Of a DNA stretch of 64,000 nt, positions 54,301-63,525 are shown piece after piece. Below the pieces are notes generated by a model that saw only the letters and a program-made list of their open reading frames with translations, made no database searches and was not told the DNA's origin. The stretch comes from Paraburkholderia sp. LEh10 (GTDB taxonomy: Bacteria; Pseudomonadota; Gammaproteobacteria; Burkholderiales; Burkholderiaceae). Both the position numbers and the translations under genes were made by a program. The stretch lies in contig NZ_JAGIPX010000009.1 of the NCBI RefSeq assembly GCF_017814945.1, positions 145,329 through 209,328 of the forward strand, given 5' to 3'. How positions within the stretch are numbered: position 1 is the first letter of the stretch; the number at the start of each line of letters is the position of its first letter.

Positions 54301-56886
54301 TTACATTTCCACGGTGTCGGCGACTTCCTTGAAGTCCTCGATCTGGTCGAAGTTCATGTATTGATAGATCTTGTCGCCGTTGGCGTTGATCACGCCGATG
54401 TCGGCCATGTACTCGGCTTTGGTCGGGATCTTGCCCAGGCGTGAGCAGATCGCCGCCAGTTCCGCCGAGCCGAGGTACACGTTCGTGTTCTTGCCCAGGC
54501 GGTTCGGGAAGTTGCGGGTCGACGTCGACATGACCGTCGCGCCTTCGCGCACCTGTGCCTGGTTGCCCATGCACAGCGAGCAGCCCGGCATTTCGGTACG
54601 GGCACCCGCGGTGCCGAACACGCCGTAGTGACCTTCTTCCGTCAGCTGCTTCTGGTCCATCTTGGTCGGCGGGGCCACCCACAGCTTGACCGGGATGTCG
54701 CGCTTACCTTCCAGCAGCTTCGACGCGGCGCGGAAGTGGCCGATGTTGGTCATGCACGAGCCGATGAACACCTCGTCGATCTTGGCGCCCGCAACGTCCG
54801 ACAGCGTCTTCACGTCGTCGGGATCATTCGGGCAGGCCACGATTGGCTCGTGGATGTCGGCGAGATCGATCTCGATGACGGCTGCGTACTCGGCGTCGGC
54901 ATCGGGCGACAGCAGTTGCGGGTCGGCCAGCCACTGCTCCATCGCCTTGATGCGGCGCTGCAGGCTGCGCGGGTCCTGGTAGCCTTGGGCGATCATCCAC
55001 TTCAGCAGCGTGATGTTGCTGTTGAGGTATTCGATGATCGGTTCCTTGTTCAGGTGGACCGTGCAACCGGCGGCCGAACGCTCGGCGGAAGCATCCGACA
55101 ATTCGAACGCCTGCTCGACCTTCAGATCGGGCAGGCCTTCGATTTCGAGAATGCGGCCCGAGAAGATGTTCTTCTTGCCCTGCTTGGCGACCGTCAGCAT
55201 GCCTTGCTTGATCGCGTACAGCGGAATTGCGTTGACGAGATCACGCAGGGTCACACCCGGCTGCATCTTGCCCTTGAAGCGGACCAGCACCGACTCCGGC
55301 ATGTCGAGCGGCATCGTGGCCGTGGCGGCCGCGAAGGCGACCAGACCCGAACCGGCCGGGAAGCTGATGCCGATCGGGAAGCGGGTGTGCGAGTCACCGC
55401 CCGTGCCCACGGTGTCGGGCAGCAGCATGCGGTTCAGCCACGAGTGGATCACGCCATCGCCCGGGCGCAGCGCGATGCCGCCACGGGTGCTGATGAAGTT
55501 CGGCAGCGTCTGGTGAGTCTTCACGTCCACCGGCTTTGGATAGGCGGCCGTGTGGCAGAACGACTGCATCACGAGGTCGGCCGAGAAGCCCAGGCATGCC
55601 AGGTCCTTCAGCTCGTCGCGGGTCATGGGACCCGTGGTGTCCTGCGAGCCGACCGAGGTCATCCTCGGTTCGCAGTACGTGCCCGGTCGCACGCCCTGGC
55701 CTTCCGGCAGGCCGCAGGCGCGGCCGACCATCTTCTGGGCCAGCGAGAAGCCCTTGCCGCTGTCGGCCGGCTGCTGCGGCAGGCGGAACAGCGTCGACGG
55801 CGCGAGGCCCAGCGCTTCACGTGCCTTGGCCGTCAGTCCGCGGCCGATGATGAGGGGAATGCGGCCGCCGGCGCGCACTTCATCGAACAGCACGTCGGAC
55901 TTGACCTGGAACTCGGCGATCACTTCGCCGTTCTTCAGAGCCTTGCCTTCGTATGGGCGCAGTTCGACCACGTCGCCCATTTCCATCTTCGACACGTCGA
56001 GTTCGATCGGCAGCGCGCCGGCGTCTTCCATCGTGTTGTAGAAGATGGGGGCGATCTTGCCGCCCAGACACACGCCGCCAAAACGCTTGTTCGGAATGAA
56101 GGGGATGTCTTCACCCGTGAACCACAGCACCGAATTGGTGGCCGACTTGCGCGAGGAGCCGGTGCCGACCACGTCGCCCACATACGCGACCAGGTGGCCC
56201 TTTTCCTTCAGCGACTCGATGAACCCGACGGGACCACGCTTGCCGTCCTCTTCCGGCGTAATGCCGGGACGCGCGTTCTTCAGCATCGCCAGTGCGTGCA
56301 GCGGAATGTCCGGGCGGGTGGTGGCGTCGGGGGCCGGCGACAGGTCGTCGGTGTTCGTTTCGCCTGTCACCTTGAAGACGGTGATGGTCAGGCTTTGCGG
56401 CACTTCCGGACGGCTCGTGAACCATTCGGCGTCGGCCCAGCTTTGCATCACCGCGCGGGCGTTGGCGTTGCCCTTGTCGGCCAGGTCCTTGACGTCGTGG
56501 AACTGGTCGAACATCAGCAGGGTTTTCTTCAGCGCGTCGGCGGCCACGGCGCCGACTTCGGCGTCCGACAGCAGCTCGATCAGCGGGGCGATGTTGTAGC
56601 CGCCGAGCATCGTGCCGAGCAGTTCGGTGGCGCGCTCGCGCGAGATCAGCGCGCAGGCGGTCTGGCCTTTGGCCACGGCGGCGAGGAAGCCCGCCTTCAC
56701 GCGGGCGGCTTCGTCCACGCCTGCGGGCACGCGGTTGGTGATCAGGTCGAGCAGGGTCTGCTCTTCGCCTGCGGGCGGCTTCGTCAGCAGTTCCACCAGA
56801 TCGGCGGTCTGCTGAGCCGTCAGCGGTAGGGGAGGAATGCCGAGCGCGGCGCGTGCGGCTACATGAGCGCGAAAGTTTTCAAGCAT
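54301..56886 (-). CDS. acnB: Aconitate hydratase B
   Basis: An 861-residue AcnB, full length for the family. It opens with the HEAT-like domain, followed by the swivel domain ([18 protein letters not shown]), unlike AcnA, in which the swivel is at the end. The iron-sulfur ligands are in S-C-M-T-N-I-G-H and P-G-C-S-L-C-M-G-N. It interconverts citrate and isocitrate in the TCA cycle. A perfect palindrome about 120 bp upstream is a candidate operator. Confidence 0.97.
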   Translation of the reverse strand: MLENFRAHVAARAALGIPPLPLTAQQTADLVELLTKPPAGEEQTLLDLITNRVPAGVDEAARVKAGFLAAVAKGQTACALISRERATELLGTMLGGYNIAPLIELLSDAEVGAVAADALKKTLLMFDQFHDVKDLADKGNANARAVMQSWADAEWFTSRPEVPQSLTITVFKVTGETNTDDLSPAPDATTRPDIPLHALAMLKNARPGITPEEDGKRGPVGFIESLKEKGHLVAYVGDVVGTGSSRKSATNSVLWFTGEDIPFIPNKRFGGVCLGGKIAPIFYNTMEDAGALPIELDVSKMEMGDVVELRPYEGKALKNGEVIAEFQVKSDVLFDEVRAGGRIPLIIGRGLTAKAREALGLAPSTLFRLPQQPADSGKGFSLAQKMVGRACGLPEGQGVRPGTYCEPRMTSVGSQDTTGPMTRDELKDLACLGFSADLVMQSFCHTAAYPKPVDVKTHQTLPNFISTRGGIALRPGDGVIHSWLNRMLLPDTVGTGGDSHTRFPIGISFPAGSGLVAFAAATATMPLDMPESVLVRFKGKMQPGVTLRDLVNAIPLYAIKQGMLTVAKQGKKNIFSGRILEIEGLPDLKVEQAFELSDASAERSAAGCTVHLNKEPIIEYLNSNITLLKWMIAQGYQDPRSLQRRIKAMEQWLADPQLLSPDADAEYAAVIEIDLADIHEPIVACPNDPDDVKTLSDVAGAKIDEVFIGSCMTNIGHFRAASKLLEGKRDIPVKLWVAPPTKMDQKQLTEEGHYGVFGTAGARTEMPGCSLCMGNQAQVREGATVMSTSTRNFPNRLGKNTNVYLGSAELAAICSRLGKIPTKAEYMADIGVINANGDKIYQYMNFDQIEDFKEVADTVEM

Positions 56887-57004
56887 GGGAGACCTGCTGG
56901 TATTACGTTTCAGGGGAGGGCTTTTCAGGCACGCCGAAGCTGTTCCGGCCACTGCTTTGATCGCGATTCTAATTGTAATGCCCTGCTACGTCAAATGTCT
57001 TATG

Positions 57005-57016
57005 TCTTATATAAGA
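57005..57016. promoter_or_regulatory. Perfect 12-bp palindrome upstream of acnB
   Basis: TCTTATATAAGA is fully palindromic and preceded by a second half-copy GTCTTAT, in the 219-bp gap before acnB. Its AT-rich two-fold form is compatible with a GntR-type operator or a promoter element. Position about 119 bp before the start codon. Confidence 0.5.
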
Positions 57017-57105
57017 GTTGACCGCCCCGTTCGAGGCCGCCGTGAACGCTGCACCAGCACGAAAGCGGTCATCCCGAAACGGCGTTTGGGATGACATCAT
57101 GACGT

Positions 57106-58125
57106 TCAGGCGCCGTTCATTTCCCTGTGCGCAGCGACGATCTCGGCTTCATCCCCGGGCATGTCCTTGTCCTTCTGCATGTCGGCCGTGGGCTTGCGGG
57201 ATGTGGTCGGAGATCTGCAGCGAGTTAGCGTTGGGCTGCTGGAAGATGATGATCTGCACCGCCTTCTTGCCGTCCATGCTCGCGCGCAGCGCATACTCCG
57301 ACGCGCCCATTTCGACGCGCGAGACATCGCCGAGATGCGTGACGGCGCCATCGGGCGAAGTCTTCACGATGATGCGGCGGAATTCTTTCTCCGACTTGAG
57401 CGCCCTTGCGCGTTCACGCTCAGTTGCAGCGGGACGTTGCTGGTCATCGGCGCGCCGCCGACGATGCCGGCGGCGACCTGCACGTTCTGCTCGCGAATCG
57501 CCTTGACGACATCGCTGGCCGTCAGGTTCTGGCTCGCCACCCTGGTCGGGTCGAGCAACACCCGCATTGAATAATCGCCCGAGCCCCACAGCACCACTTC
57601 GCCGACGCCGGGTACCTGCGCGAAGCGGTCCTTGATGTTGATCAGCGCATAGTTGCGCAGGTAGGTGAGGTCGTAGCGATCGTTCGGCGACACGAGGTTC
57701 ACGCCCATCGTGAGCGTGGGCGACGACTTGACCGTGGTCACGCCCAGACGCTGCACGTCTTCGGGAAGACGCGGCAGCGCCTGCGACACACGGTTCTGCA
57801 CGAGTTGTTGCGCCTTGTCCGGATCGGTGCCGAGCCTGAACGTGACAGTTGTCGTCATGTTGCCGTCGCTGTTGGCCTGCGACTGCATGTACAACATGTT
57901 CTCGACACCGTTGATCTGCTCCTCGACGGGAGAGGCCACCGTCTCGGCGATCACCTTCGGATTCGCGCCGGGATACTGCGCGCGGATCACGACGGAAGGC
58001 GGCACCACTTCGGGATACTCGGCCGTGGGCAGCTTCGTGAGCGCGATCAGACCCGCGAGCAGGATGACCACGGACAGCACGGCCGCGAAGATGGGCCGGT
58101 CGATAAAGAACCTGGATATGTTCAT
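57106..58125 (-). pseudogene. Truncated, frameshifted RND efflux pump (MexF/AcrB type)
   Basis: The fragment starts normally (M-N-I-S-R-F-F-I-D-R-P-I-F-A-A-V-L) and matches the first third of an RND pump: P-T-A-E-Y-P-E-V-V-P-P-S-V-V and L-P-E-D-V-Q-R-L-G-V. A base is missing in the G-R-L-K stretch (about 57400) and one is added at I-S-D-H-I. The remaining frame ends H-R-E-M-N-G-A at 57106, about 340 of over 1000 residues. The gene cannot make a pump. Confidence 0.92.
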
Positions 58126-58304
58126 GATGAGCCTCTTGCCTGTGAGGCAGCCGGTTTCGCCGCATCGGCCATGTCGACGAGATGTGGCTTTATGGTGTCG
58201 TAGCGGCGCGCGCACATCAGTCCGTTGACGACGATGCGCTCGCCTGGCCCGAGGCCCGCGTCTGGCACGCGCAGGTTGCCGCGTCTGAGCTTGCGTGACA
58301 TCAA
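58122..58304 (-). pseudogene. C-terminal fragment of an RND adaptor (MexE/AcrA type)
   Basis: Only the end of the adaptor is left: G-L-G-P-G-E-R-I-V-V-N-G-L-M, then D-T-I-K-P-H-L-V-D-M, a typical last 45 residues. Its stop overlaps the pump start by 4 bp, so the native operon order is preserved. Everything before it is missing. Confidence 0.85.
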
Positions 58305-58305
58305 T

Positions 58306-58724
58306 TGGATTCCTTAATAAATGTCGATGATTGAGATGACGGTTTGCGCGCTGCTACGAGCCACGCAGCGTTGGAGGAAGTATGGATCTCGCCTTCGATA
58401 AAGCCGGCTTCAGTGGTTTCTTTGTCGCGTCGAAAGCGCCAACGCCGGACGCTTCGCGCGTGTCAGACCGTGACCGGTTCTTCAGACGAAGCCGGTGCGT
58501 GCAAGCCGTCCGCGTGCAATGGATCGCATCGCGCGAAGCTGTTCATGGTCCCGTCGATGGGTGCGCATCTGTCATTCAGGCGCGACGGCGCGCGAGTGGT
58601 GTGACGCAAATTCTCTTCTTTTAATCAGGCGTCTTCGCCGACAGTTTTGTCTGGAATTTGCGTTTGTTTTACTGCACGTGGGTGCACGGTCGCCTTCGAG
58701 GGTGGAAATCCCTTCGAGGCTTTT
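58306..58724. other. Intergenic region, no supported gene
   Basis: About 420 bp between the adaptor relic and the DUF4148 gene. Frames are short and not convincing, and may include unrecognisable debris. Confidence 0.4.
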
Positions 58725-59039
58725 TCAGTTGCCGAAGTAAGTCGAATGCGGCCCGGTGGGACCGGCTGCCACACGATTTCCCGAGTGACTAGCACCGTTG
58801 GCGACCGAGCCATAGCCACTTGCGTCGCCATTCTGAATAGCGACCTTCGCTTCGGCAGCCTGAATGTTCTGCGGATAGTCATCCGGATTGGCCGTCGCCG
58901 GGTTGTATCCTGCCTTCTCCAGCTGCACGAGCTCCGCGCGAACCTGTGCGCGTGTGACCCCACTGTTCGGTTGGGCGAACGATACGACGGGAGCAACGAT
59001 GATTGCAGCGAGTGCCACGGCCCTGATGAACGACTTCAC
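58725..59039 (-). CDS. DUF4148 secreted protein, copy 2
   Basis: A 104-residue protein with a signal peptide (ending V-V-S-F-A-Q) and the core T-R-A-Q-V-R-A-E-L-V-Q-L-E-K-A-G-Y-N-P, then I-Q-A-A-E-A-K-V-A-I-Q-N-G. The start codon is GTG, with GGAGG upstream on the minus strand. It is intact. Confidence 0.92.
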   Translation of the reverse strand: MKSFIRAVALAAIIVAPVVSFAQPNSGVTRAQVRAELVQLEKAGYNPATANPDDYPQNIQAAEAKVAIQNGDASGYGSVANGASHSGNRVAAGPTGPHSTYFGN

Positions 59040-59185
59040 GATTTACCTCCAGAATCTTGCTTTCGGTTATCACGGTGTTCCGTAACCATCAAAAAGATTC
59101 TAGCGATCGCCAGATACAGGGTAAACGCCTACATTGCCAATTTTATTTTGCGGGATTTAAGACAATGCGACACCCAGCGGATCTT

Positions 59186-60070
59186 TCAAATGCGATGCGC
59201 AAACCGCGTGGCGAGCGCGGCCCTGAAACGGGCGGCGATCTTGGCGAAACCCGCTCCGGTGGGATGCAGTTCGTTGGCCCAGTCGCCTGGCGCGAGCGTG
59301 CCTTGCGTCTCGACCAGCACCATGTTGTGGGTAGGCTCGCTGGCCAGCCGCTGCAGCATCGCGCGGAACTGGGCGAGGATTGTCTTGACGATCAGCGCGC
59401 CGGGCGCAAGGCCTGACCAGCCACGATCGACGAGAGACGGACGCAGCCACGGTCCCGCGAGATGGCAGGCCGCGATGCCCGTGGGAATTGCAAAGTCGTA
59501 CGCGTGCACGAAGATCGGCGCGTGAGGCGCGCACTGGTCGCGGATGCGGATCAGGTCGAGATAGGCGCTCTCGACCACACCGAAGATGTCGCCGAGGCGC
59601 TGGATGTTGACGCCCAGCGCAGAATCGTTGCCGACGGCGCTCGCGTCGTTGAGCCAGAAGCGGAACTGGTCGCCGACGACATCGTTGCCGCCGCCGGAAA
59701 AGAGCAGGGCTTCGATGGGGCCATTGGCGGGATCCTGTAACTGGGCAATGAGGCGGTTGCGCTTGGTCACGCCTAGCAGCGTCGTGGTCGCGTCGCTGTA
59801 GTGCGCCAGCTTGAGGATCATCGGAGCGGGTTCGCCCGCAGTCCTCAGCGCCTGCAACACGTCCGTGGGGTGAAGCGGATCCGGCAGCGGGTAGTCGAAC
59901 CAGGAATCGCCGTCGCCGACGAGGATGAGCGGCGCGGGAGCGCTGGCGCCCCGGGCATGCAGCGCTTTCGCCCGTTGCACGTCGTGCTGGTGCGCCTTGA
60001 TGCGCGCCTTCAGATCCTGCTGGATCTGCTCCTGCCAGCTCTCATAGTGGTTGTTCGCCGGACCTGTCAT
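59186..60070 (-). CDS. SGNH/GDSL-type hydrolase
   Basis: A 294-residue protein. Block I G-D-G-D-S-W carries the nucleophile Ser, block III G-G-G-N-D the Asn, and the end E-L-H-P-T-G the catalytic His, with a spacing typical of SGNH hydrolases. The N-terminus is not a signal peptide. It is likely an esterase or lipase-like enzyme; the substrate is unknown. It stands among relics but is itself intact. A link to the nearby type VI relics as an effector is possible but unsupported. Confidence 0.82.
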   Translation of the reverse strand: MTGPANNHYESWQEQIQQDLKARIKAHQHDVQRAKALHARGASAPAPLILVGDGDSWFDYPLPDPLHPTDVLQALRTAGEPAPMILKLAHYSDATTTLLGVTKRNRLIAQLQDPANGPIEALLFSGGGNDVVGDQFRFWLNDASAVGNDSALGVNIQRLGDIFGVVESAYLDLIRIRDQCAPHAPIFVHAYDFAIPTGIAACHLAGPWLRPSLVDRGWSGLAPGALIVKTILAQFRAMLQRLASEPTHNMVLVETQGTLAPGDWANELHPTGAGFAKIAARFRAALATRFAHRI

Positions 60071-60441
60071 GGTTTCTCCGTTGCGCCTGCAGGGAGTGCG
60101 CCGGTGCGCGCGCGTTCAGGGAGTCATTGTACTTTCGCCGTCGCCTTTGTCCGGGGGAACGTGTGAGAAAGCAGGAGGACCCGTCGGGGCAACGCGCGCA
60201 TTGGCGGCTGGCATTTGCACGCGGCTGTGCGGACGCATCGCCGATGGCGAACTGCTGCGTCATCAGATCAGAGGCCACATCGCGCCCTAACGGCTTATGG
60301 CTGCTTCGAGTATTCCGTGCCCGGCCTCGACACGTAGCCGCAGCGCTATGACGTCAGCAAACCGCGGATCGGCGGCGTGTAGCAAGCAGCATCGATCGGG
60401 GCAATGCCACTAAACTATTAGTGTCGGCATCGTCCGCAGAG
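60071..60441. other. Intergenic region, no supported gene
   Basis: About 370 bp between the divergent SGNH hydrolase and a small hypothetical gene. No supported frame; promoters for both genes presumably lie here. Confidence 0.4.
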
Positions 60442-60852
60442 ATGTCCATCATGGCAATCGAATTCAAGGTTTCCAACTACGCGCTCGTCGAAAGGGCGAC
60501 ATATGTCACTGTCGACGGCGCCAGGCATGCAATCGTGCGTGCGGATGCCTGGTTCGACCCGCTCGAAACTGCGAACGCGCCTGCGCCGGGTGGCAAATCG
60601 CTGTCGGTCGCACCGGGAAGCGTCATCAAGGACAGGGGTAAATTTTACGGCGCCAGAACGGTCAAGCTTTCTCCCCATCCGAACCAGCCGGCCTGTCGCG
60701 TAGCGGTGCACAGGGCGATTTACTACCCCGCGGATCAGGTCACACTCACCGCCGTCACCAGGAAGAAGCATCGCCCGAGCAGTTCGGCGCATCGCAAAAG
60801 CCGTCGAGGCAAGGTTGGCGTGGGCGGCATGCGCACCGGGTCGCACGGCTGA
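60442..60852 (+). CDS. Hypothetical protein with basic tail
   Basis: About 136 residues. A compact part starts M-A-I-E-F-K-V-S-N-Y-A-L-V-E and contains V-D-G-A-R-H-A-I-V-R-A-D-A-W-F-D-P-L-E; the last 30 residues are Lys/Arg/Ser/Gly-rich, suggesting nucleic-acid or surface binding. I do not recognise the family. ATG 60442 and ATG 60451 are both possible starts. Confidence 0.55.
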   Translation: MSIMAIEFKVSNYALVERATYVTVDGARHAIVRADAWFDPLETANAPAPGGKSLSVAPGSVIKDRGKFYGARTVKLSPHPNQPACRVAVHRAIYYPADQVTLTAVTRKKHRPSSSAHRKSRRGKVGVGGMRTGSHG

Positions 60853-60919
60853 CAGCGCGCGGGCCGGGTCGCAGCTTCTCTAAACGGTACGCAACCCTGA
60901 CGGCTCGTGAAGCAGGGCG

Positions 60920-61111
60920 CTAGAAACCGACGCCCACGCCCACACCCACACCGCCACCGAAGCTGCCACCGCCGACGCCGACGCCAATGCTGGGACCTGG
61001 CGCGTAATAGCCTGGACCGTCTCCGTAAGCCGGGTAGCCGTTGTACGGCTGGGGGACGGCACATCCCGCAACGCCCGCGGCCAGAGCCAGTATGCCGAAC
61101 AGTCTCATCAT
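60920..61111 (-). CDS. Small Gly-rich lipoprotein
   Basis: A 63-residue protein. The signal peptide ends at a lipobox (A-G-V-A-G-C), followed by a Tyr/Pro/Gly stretch and repeated G-V-G-V-G-G-G/G-V-G-V. GGGAGGG lies just upstream of the double ATG at 61111. It is probably an outer-membrane or periplasmic lipoprotein; function unknown. Confidence 0.75.
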   Translation of the reverse strand: MMRLFGILALAAGVAGCAVPQPYNGYPAYGDGPGYYAPGPSIGVGVGGGSFGGGVGVGVGVGF

Positions 61112-61571
61112 GATCGCCCTCCCGCGCATCGGTCGCATAGCAAGAATTTTAGTCCGCAGCGGTGAGTCCGGCGCAAAGCCTATCCGCTTGCGCAACTGAT
61201 GTCAGATACAGAAACGCGGGCGCCGACGACCTCGATCATGCAGATGCAGCAGAACGTTGCGCCGTTTCGTGCAGGCGTCGCGTCGAGCGAGCCAAGGCCG
61301 CCGCACGGTTCCAAGCGGGCAGTTCGATGCGGACCTGCCAGCATTAAGCGAGGCAGCATTAGCCGTGCCGCGACGAAATGATCGTTCGAGTCTCTGGGCG
61401 AAGCCATCGAACGTGAAGCGCCGAAAGCGGAGGTATTCGATATAACTGTGGCCCGCTATCGGGCGTCCCCGCTAGCGAGCCAGTGCCTTAAAGCGAGGCG
61501 TGCGCGCTCAGAGCGCTGCTCAGACCGGATACTTCTTTACAGCATACGGGCTGTGCGCCTGAAGCCGCCCA
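61112..61571. other. Intergenic region, no supported gene
   Basis: About 460 bp between a lipoprotein and the third DUF4148 copy. Nothing with a believable start, motif or hairpin. Confidence 0.4.
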
Positions 61572-61882
61572 TCAGGGACGGTTGTACATTGCGTTCCACT
61601 CCGCTTTCGATACGGCCGGGCGTCCCGCCTCTGACGAACCATTCATACCACTACCGTAACCGCTGGCTGCGCCGTTTTGCGCGGCCACCTTGGCTTCGGC
61701 AGCCTGGATGTCGGCGGGGTAGGACGGGTCTTCGCCGCGAGCCGGGTTATATCCAGCCTTCTCGATCTGGATCAGTTCGGCACGCACTTGCGCACGCGTG
61801 ACGGCGCATTCGACTGCGCGAACGACACAGCCGGAGCAACGAGTGCGGCGGCAACGACGACAGCTTGAATAAGGGATTTCAT
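61572..61882 (-). pseudogene. DUF4148 gene, copy 3, broken by a one-base deletion
   Basis: An intact signal peptide is encoded from ATG 61882 (M-K-S-L-I-Q-A-V-V-V-A-A-A ... V-S-F-A-Q-S-N-A-P). The conserved R-A-E-L-I-Q-I-E-K-A-G-Y-N-P-A-R-G-E-D core is in another frame. One base is missing near 61803-61806, where G-C-C-G-T-C-A-C should read with an extra G; the signal frame then stops after about 10 codons. Everything else in the gene looks fresh. Confidence 0.88.
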
Positions 61883-62147
61883 GGCGACTACCTCCAGACC
61901 TTGTCTTGTCCAGCTACGAACGGACCTGTTCGTAATCCAGTGACCACAGTCTAGGTAAGCAGGCTCGTAAGATTAAGGCACGGTTCTGGAGGAGATTGTT
62001 GTTGAATGTGGGAAACCCGGGGAATGGTGACGTCATGGAGAATCGGCCAGATGTATATGAAAGTCCGCGTCGAAGGGATTTAATCCCTACCGTGCAGTTG
62101 ACCGCGCGGGAGAGACAGTCGATTTCCGGCTCGCCCCAGGCGCGATC

Positions 62148-62334
62148 TCGCTGCGGCCAACGCAACGAAAGCGATCAGGAGTCGAGGCCTGTTCGCGAAG
62201 CAGTTCGGCACTCCAAATTATGCAGCGCAAGGCGGCTTCTGCCCGATGAACATGGCCGCGGGCATGATCTATACGATGGGCGGTTCGTTCTGGGAGTTCG
62301 GCGGGCTCGATCTCGACCGCGCGAAGGAATCTGA
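62148..62334 (+). pseudogene. Molybdopterin oxidoreductase internal fragment
   Basis: The plus frame reads R-G-L-F-A-K-Q-F-G-T-P-N-Y-A, then Q-G-G-F-C-P-M-N-M-A-A-G and G-G-S-F-W-E-F-G, a pattern of the Mo-bis-MGD oxidoreductase catalytic subunit (formate dehydrogenase-like) around its cofactor-binding region. It is about 60 codons with no start, and the frame changes to unrelated sequence at E-S-D-K. Confidence 0.65.
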
Positions 62335-62439
62335 CAAACGTTTACCGCTTTTAAATTCTCAAAAATTGCATCGGCATGCTGATGGTGTTAAAAATTGCCG
62401 ACGGCGTTTATACGTACAACGAATTAGAGTTATTTTTGA

Positions 62440-62606
62440 ATGGATCCGCGGCTGCTGGAGTACTACAACCATGAATTGATCTATATGCGGAACTCGCGGG
62501 GGAGTTCGCGCAACAGCATCCCAAGATCGCCGCGCGCCTAGGCATGCAGGCGGGCGAAGTGGGGGATCCGTATGCAGAACGCCTCGATGATGCGTTCGAC
62601 ACATAG
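62440..62606 (+). pseudogene. tssF: tssF N-terminal remnant (type VI secretion)
   Basis: The start M-D-P-R-L-L-E-Y-Y-N-H-E-L-I-Y-M-R is the usual N-terminus of the TssF baseplate protein. One G is then missing (ATGCGGAACTC), and the sequence continues in the next frame as L-A-G-E-F-A-Q-Q-H-P-K-I-A-A-R-L-G-M-Q and G-D-P-Y-A-E-R-L. It ends at a stop after about 55 codons of a roughly 600-codon gene. Confidence 0.9.
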
Positions 62607-63060
62607 TGCGACAGGGTCGCCGCCATTCCATCGGGATTCCGGGCTTCGCGAATCAGATGCGGTGCTGCGGCAAGCCGTGCGTGCGACGGCAGCGGCCCCT
62701 GCCCGATCTCCCTGACGTCATGGCCCGTGAGACTCGCGATGTAGAACGTGAACTTCTCGTGACCGGGACGATCGAGTCCGGCTGTCGCCTGCGCCGTTGC
62801 CCACGCCCGGTAGAAGATCGTGAAATAGCGGTGATGGAATAGATCCAGGAAGCGGCTGAGCGTCGGATCGTGCCGCAACTCCTCGCGCTCCCGTGCGATC
62901 TCTGTCACGTGGATGGGCAACGGACCGTTGGGACCGAGCATGCCCAGCCCGAAGAGCCGGGCTTTCAGACGCCCGTGCTCCACGGCCACGCGGGCAATCT
63001 CGCTGGGCGCGAACGCCAGGTACGGCAACTGGCCCAGCCGGAACGGTTCGGTCTGCGGAA
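62607..63060 (-). pseudogene. tssG: tssG N-terminal block, inverted
   Basis: On the minus strand: E-P-F-R-L-G-Q-L-P-Y-L-A-F-A-P-S-E-I-A, then G-M-L-G-P-N-G-P-L-P-I-H-V-T-E, F-L-D-L-F-H-H-R-Y-F, F-Y-R-A-W, and the end G-M-A-A-T-L-S-H-Y. These are successive landmarks of TssG (VasB). The first 50-60 residues of the protein are missing. Orientation is opposite to tssF, the tssG C-terminal block and tssA. Confidence 0.85.
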
Positions 63061-63314
63061 GCGAATGCCCGCACCCATTCGATCAGGCGCAGCAGTTGCG
63101 TGCCCTGTGGCGTAAAACGCAGGTACTCCCTCAGATCGAGCGGTCCGATCACGATGCGGAACTTGCACTGCCGGTCCGGAATATGGTCCCCGAGCATCGC
63201 GTTCACGCCCATTGTGGAAGACGCGCCGGGCAAACCCAGCCGGCTTTGCCTCTGCAAAGGCCGCTCCATCCAGTTAAATACGTACTCCTCAATGCGCACG
63301 GGCACGCGAAAATC
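63061..63314 (-). pseudogene. tssG: tssG middle block, inverted
   Basis: On the minus strand: F-R-V-P-V-R-I-E-E-Y-V-F-N-W-M, T-M-G-V-N-A-M-L-G-D-H-I-P-D-R-Q, K-F-R-I-V-I-G-P-L-D-L-R-E-Y-L-R-F, ending I-E-W-V-R-A-F-A. In TssG this block follows L-S-H-Y directly. Here it lies to the right of the N-terminal block and is read first on the minus strand, so the two blocks were not inverted together. Confidence 0.85.
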
Positions 63315-63512
63315 GTTGGCGAGGAGATACGGTGGGAACTGGAACTGCAGATCAGGCCGCAGAGCGCGTCGCCCGCCGTGCTCGAAGGTGAGCAGCAGCT
63401 TGGCTGGTCGGGATGGCTGGGCGAGTCGCCAACCCATGTGCCCGTGACAGGCATGCGCTTCGAGCCCGAAGGCTACGCGGCGCAACTGAAGCGGATGCTG
63501 AAGCCCGACTGA
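63311..63512 (+). pseudogene. tssG: tssG C-terminal block, plus orientation
   Basis: On the plus strand: V-G-E-E-I-R-W-E-L-E-L-Q-I, then G-W-S-G-W-L-G-E-S-P and V-T-G-M-R-F-E-P-E-G-Y, ending in a stop at 63510. This is the normal end of TssG, in the orientation of the neighbouring tssF and tssA pieces. It has no start codon of its own. Confidence 0.87.
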
Positions 63513-63525
63513 TGAAGGATATGGC

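Noticed and set aside
61996..62334. A 112-codon plus-strand frame over the molybdoenzyme fragment
   Set aside because: It reads the fragment in the wrong frame; the frame with F-C-P-M-N-M-A-A-G is the one with family similarity.
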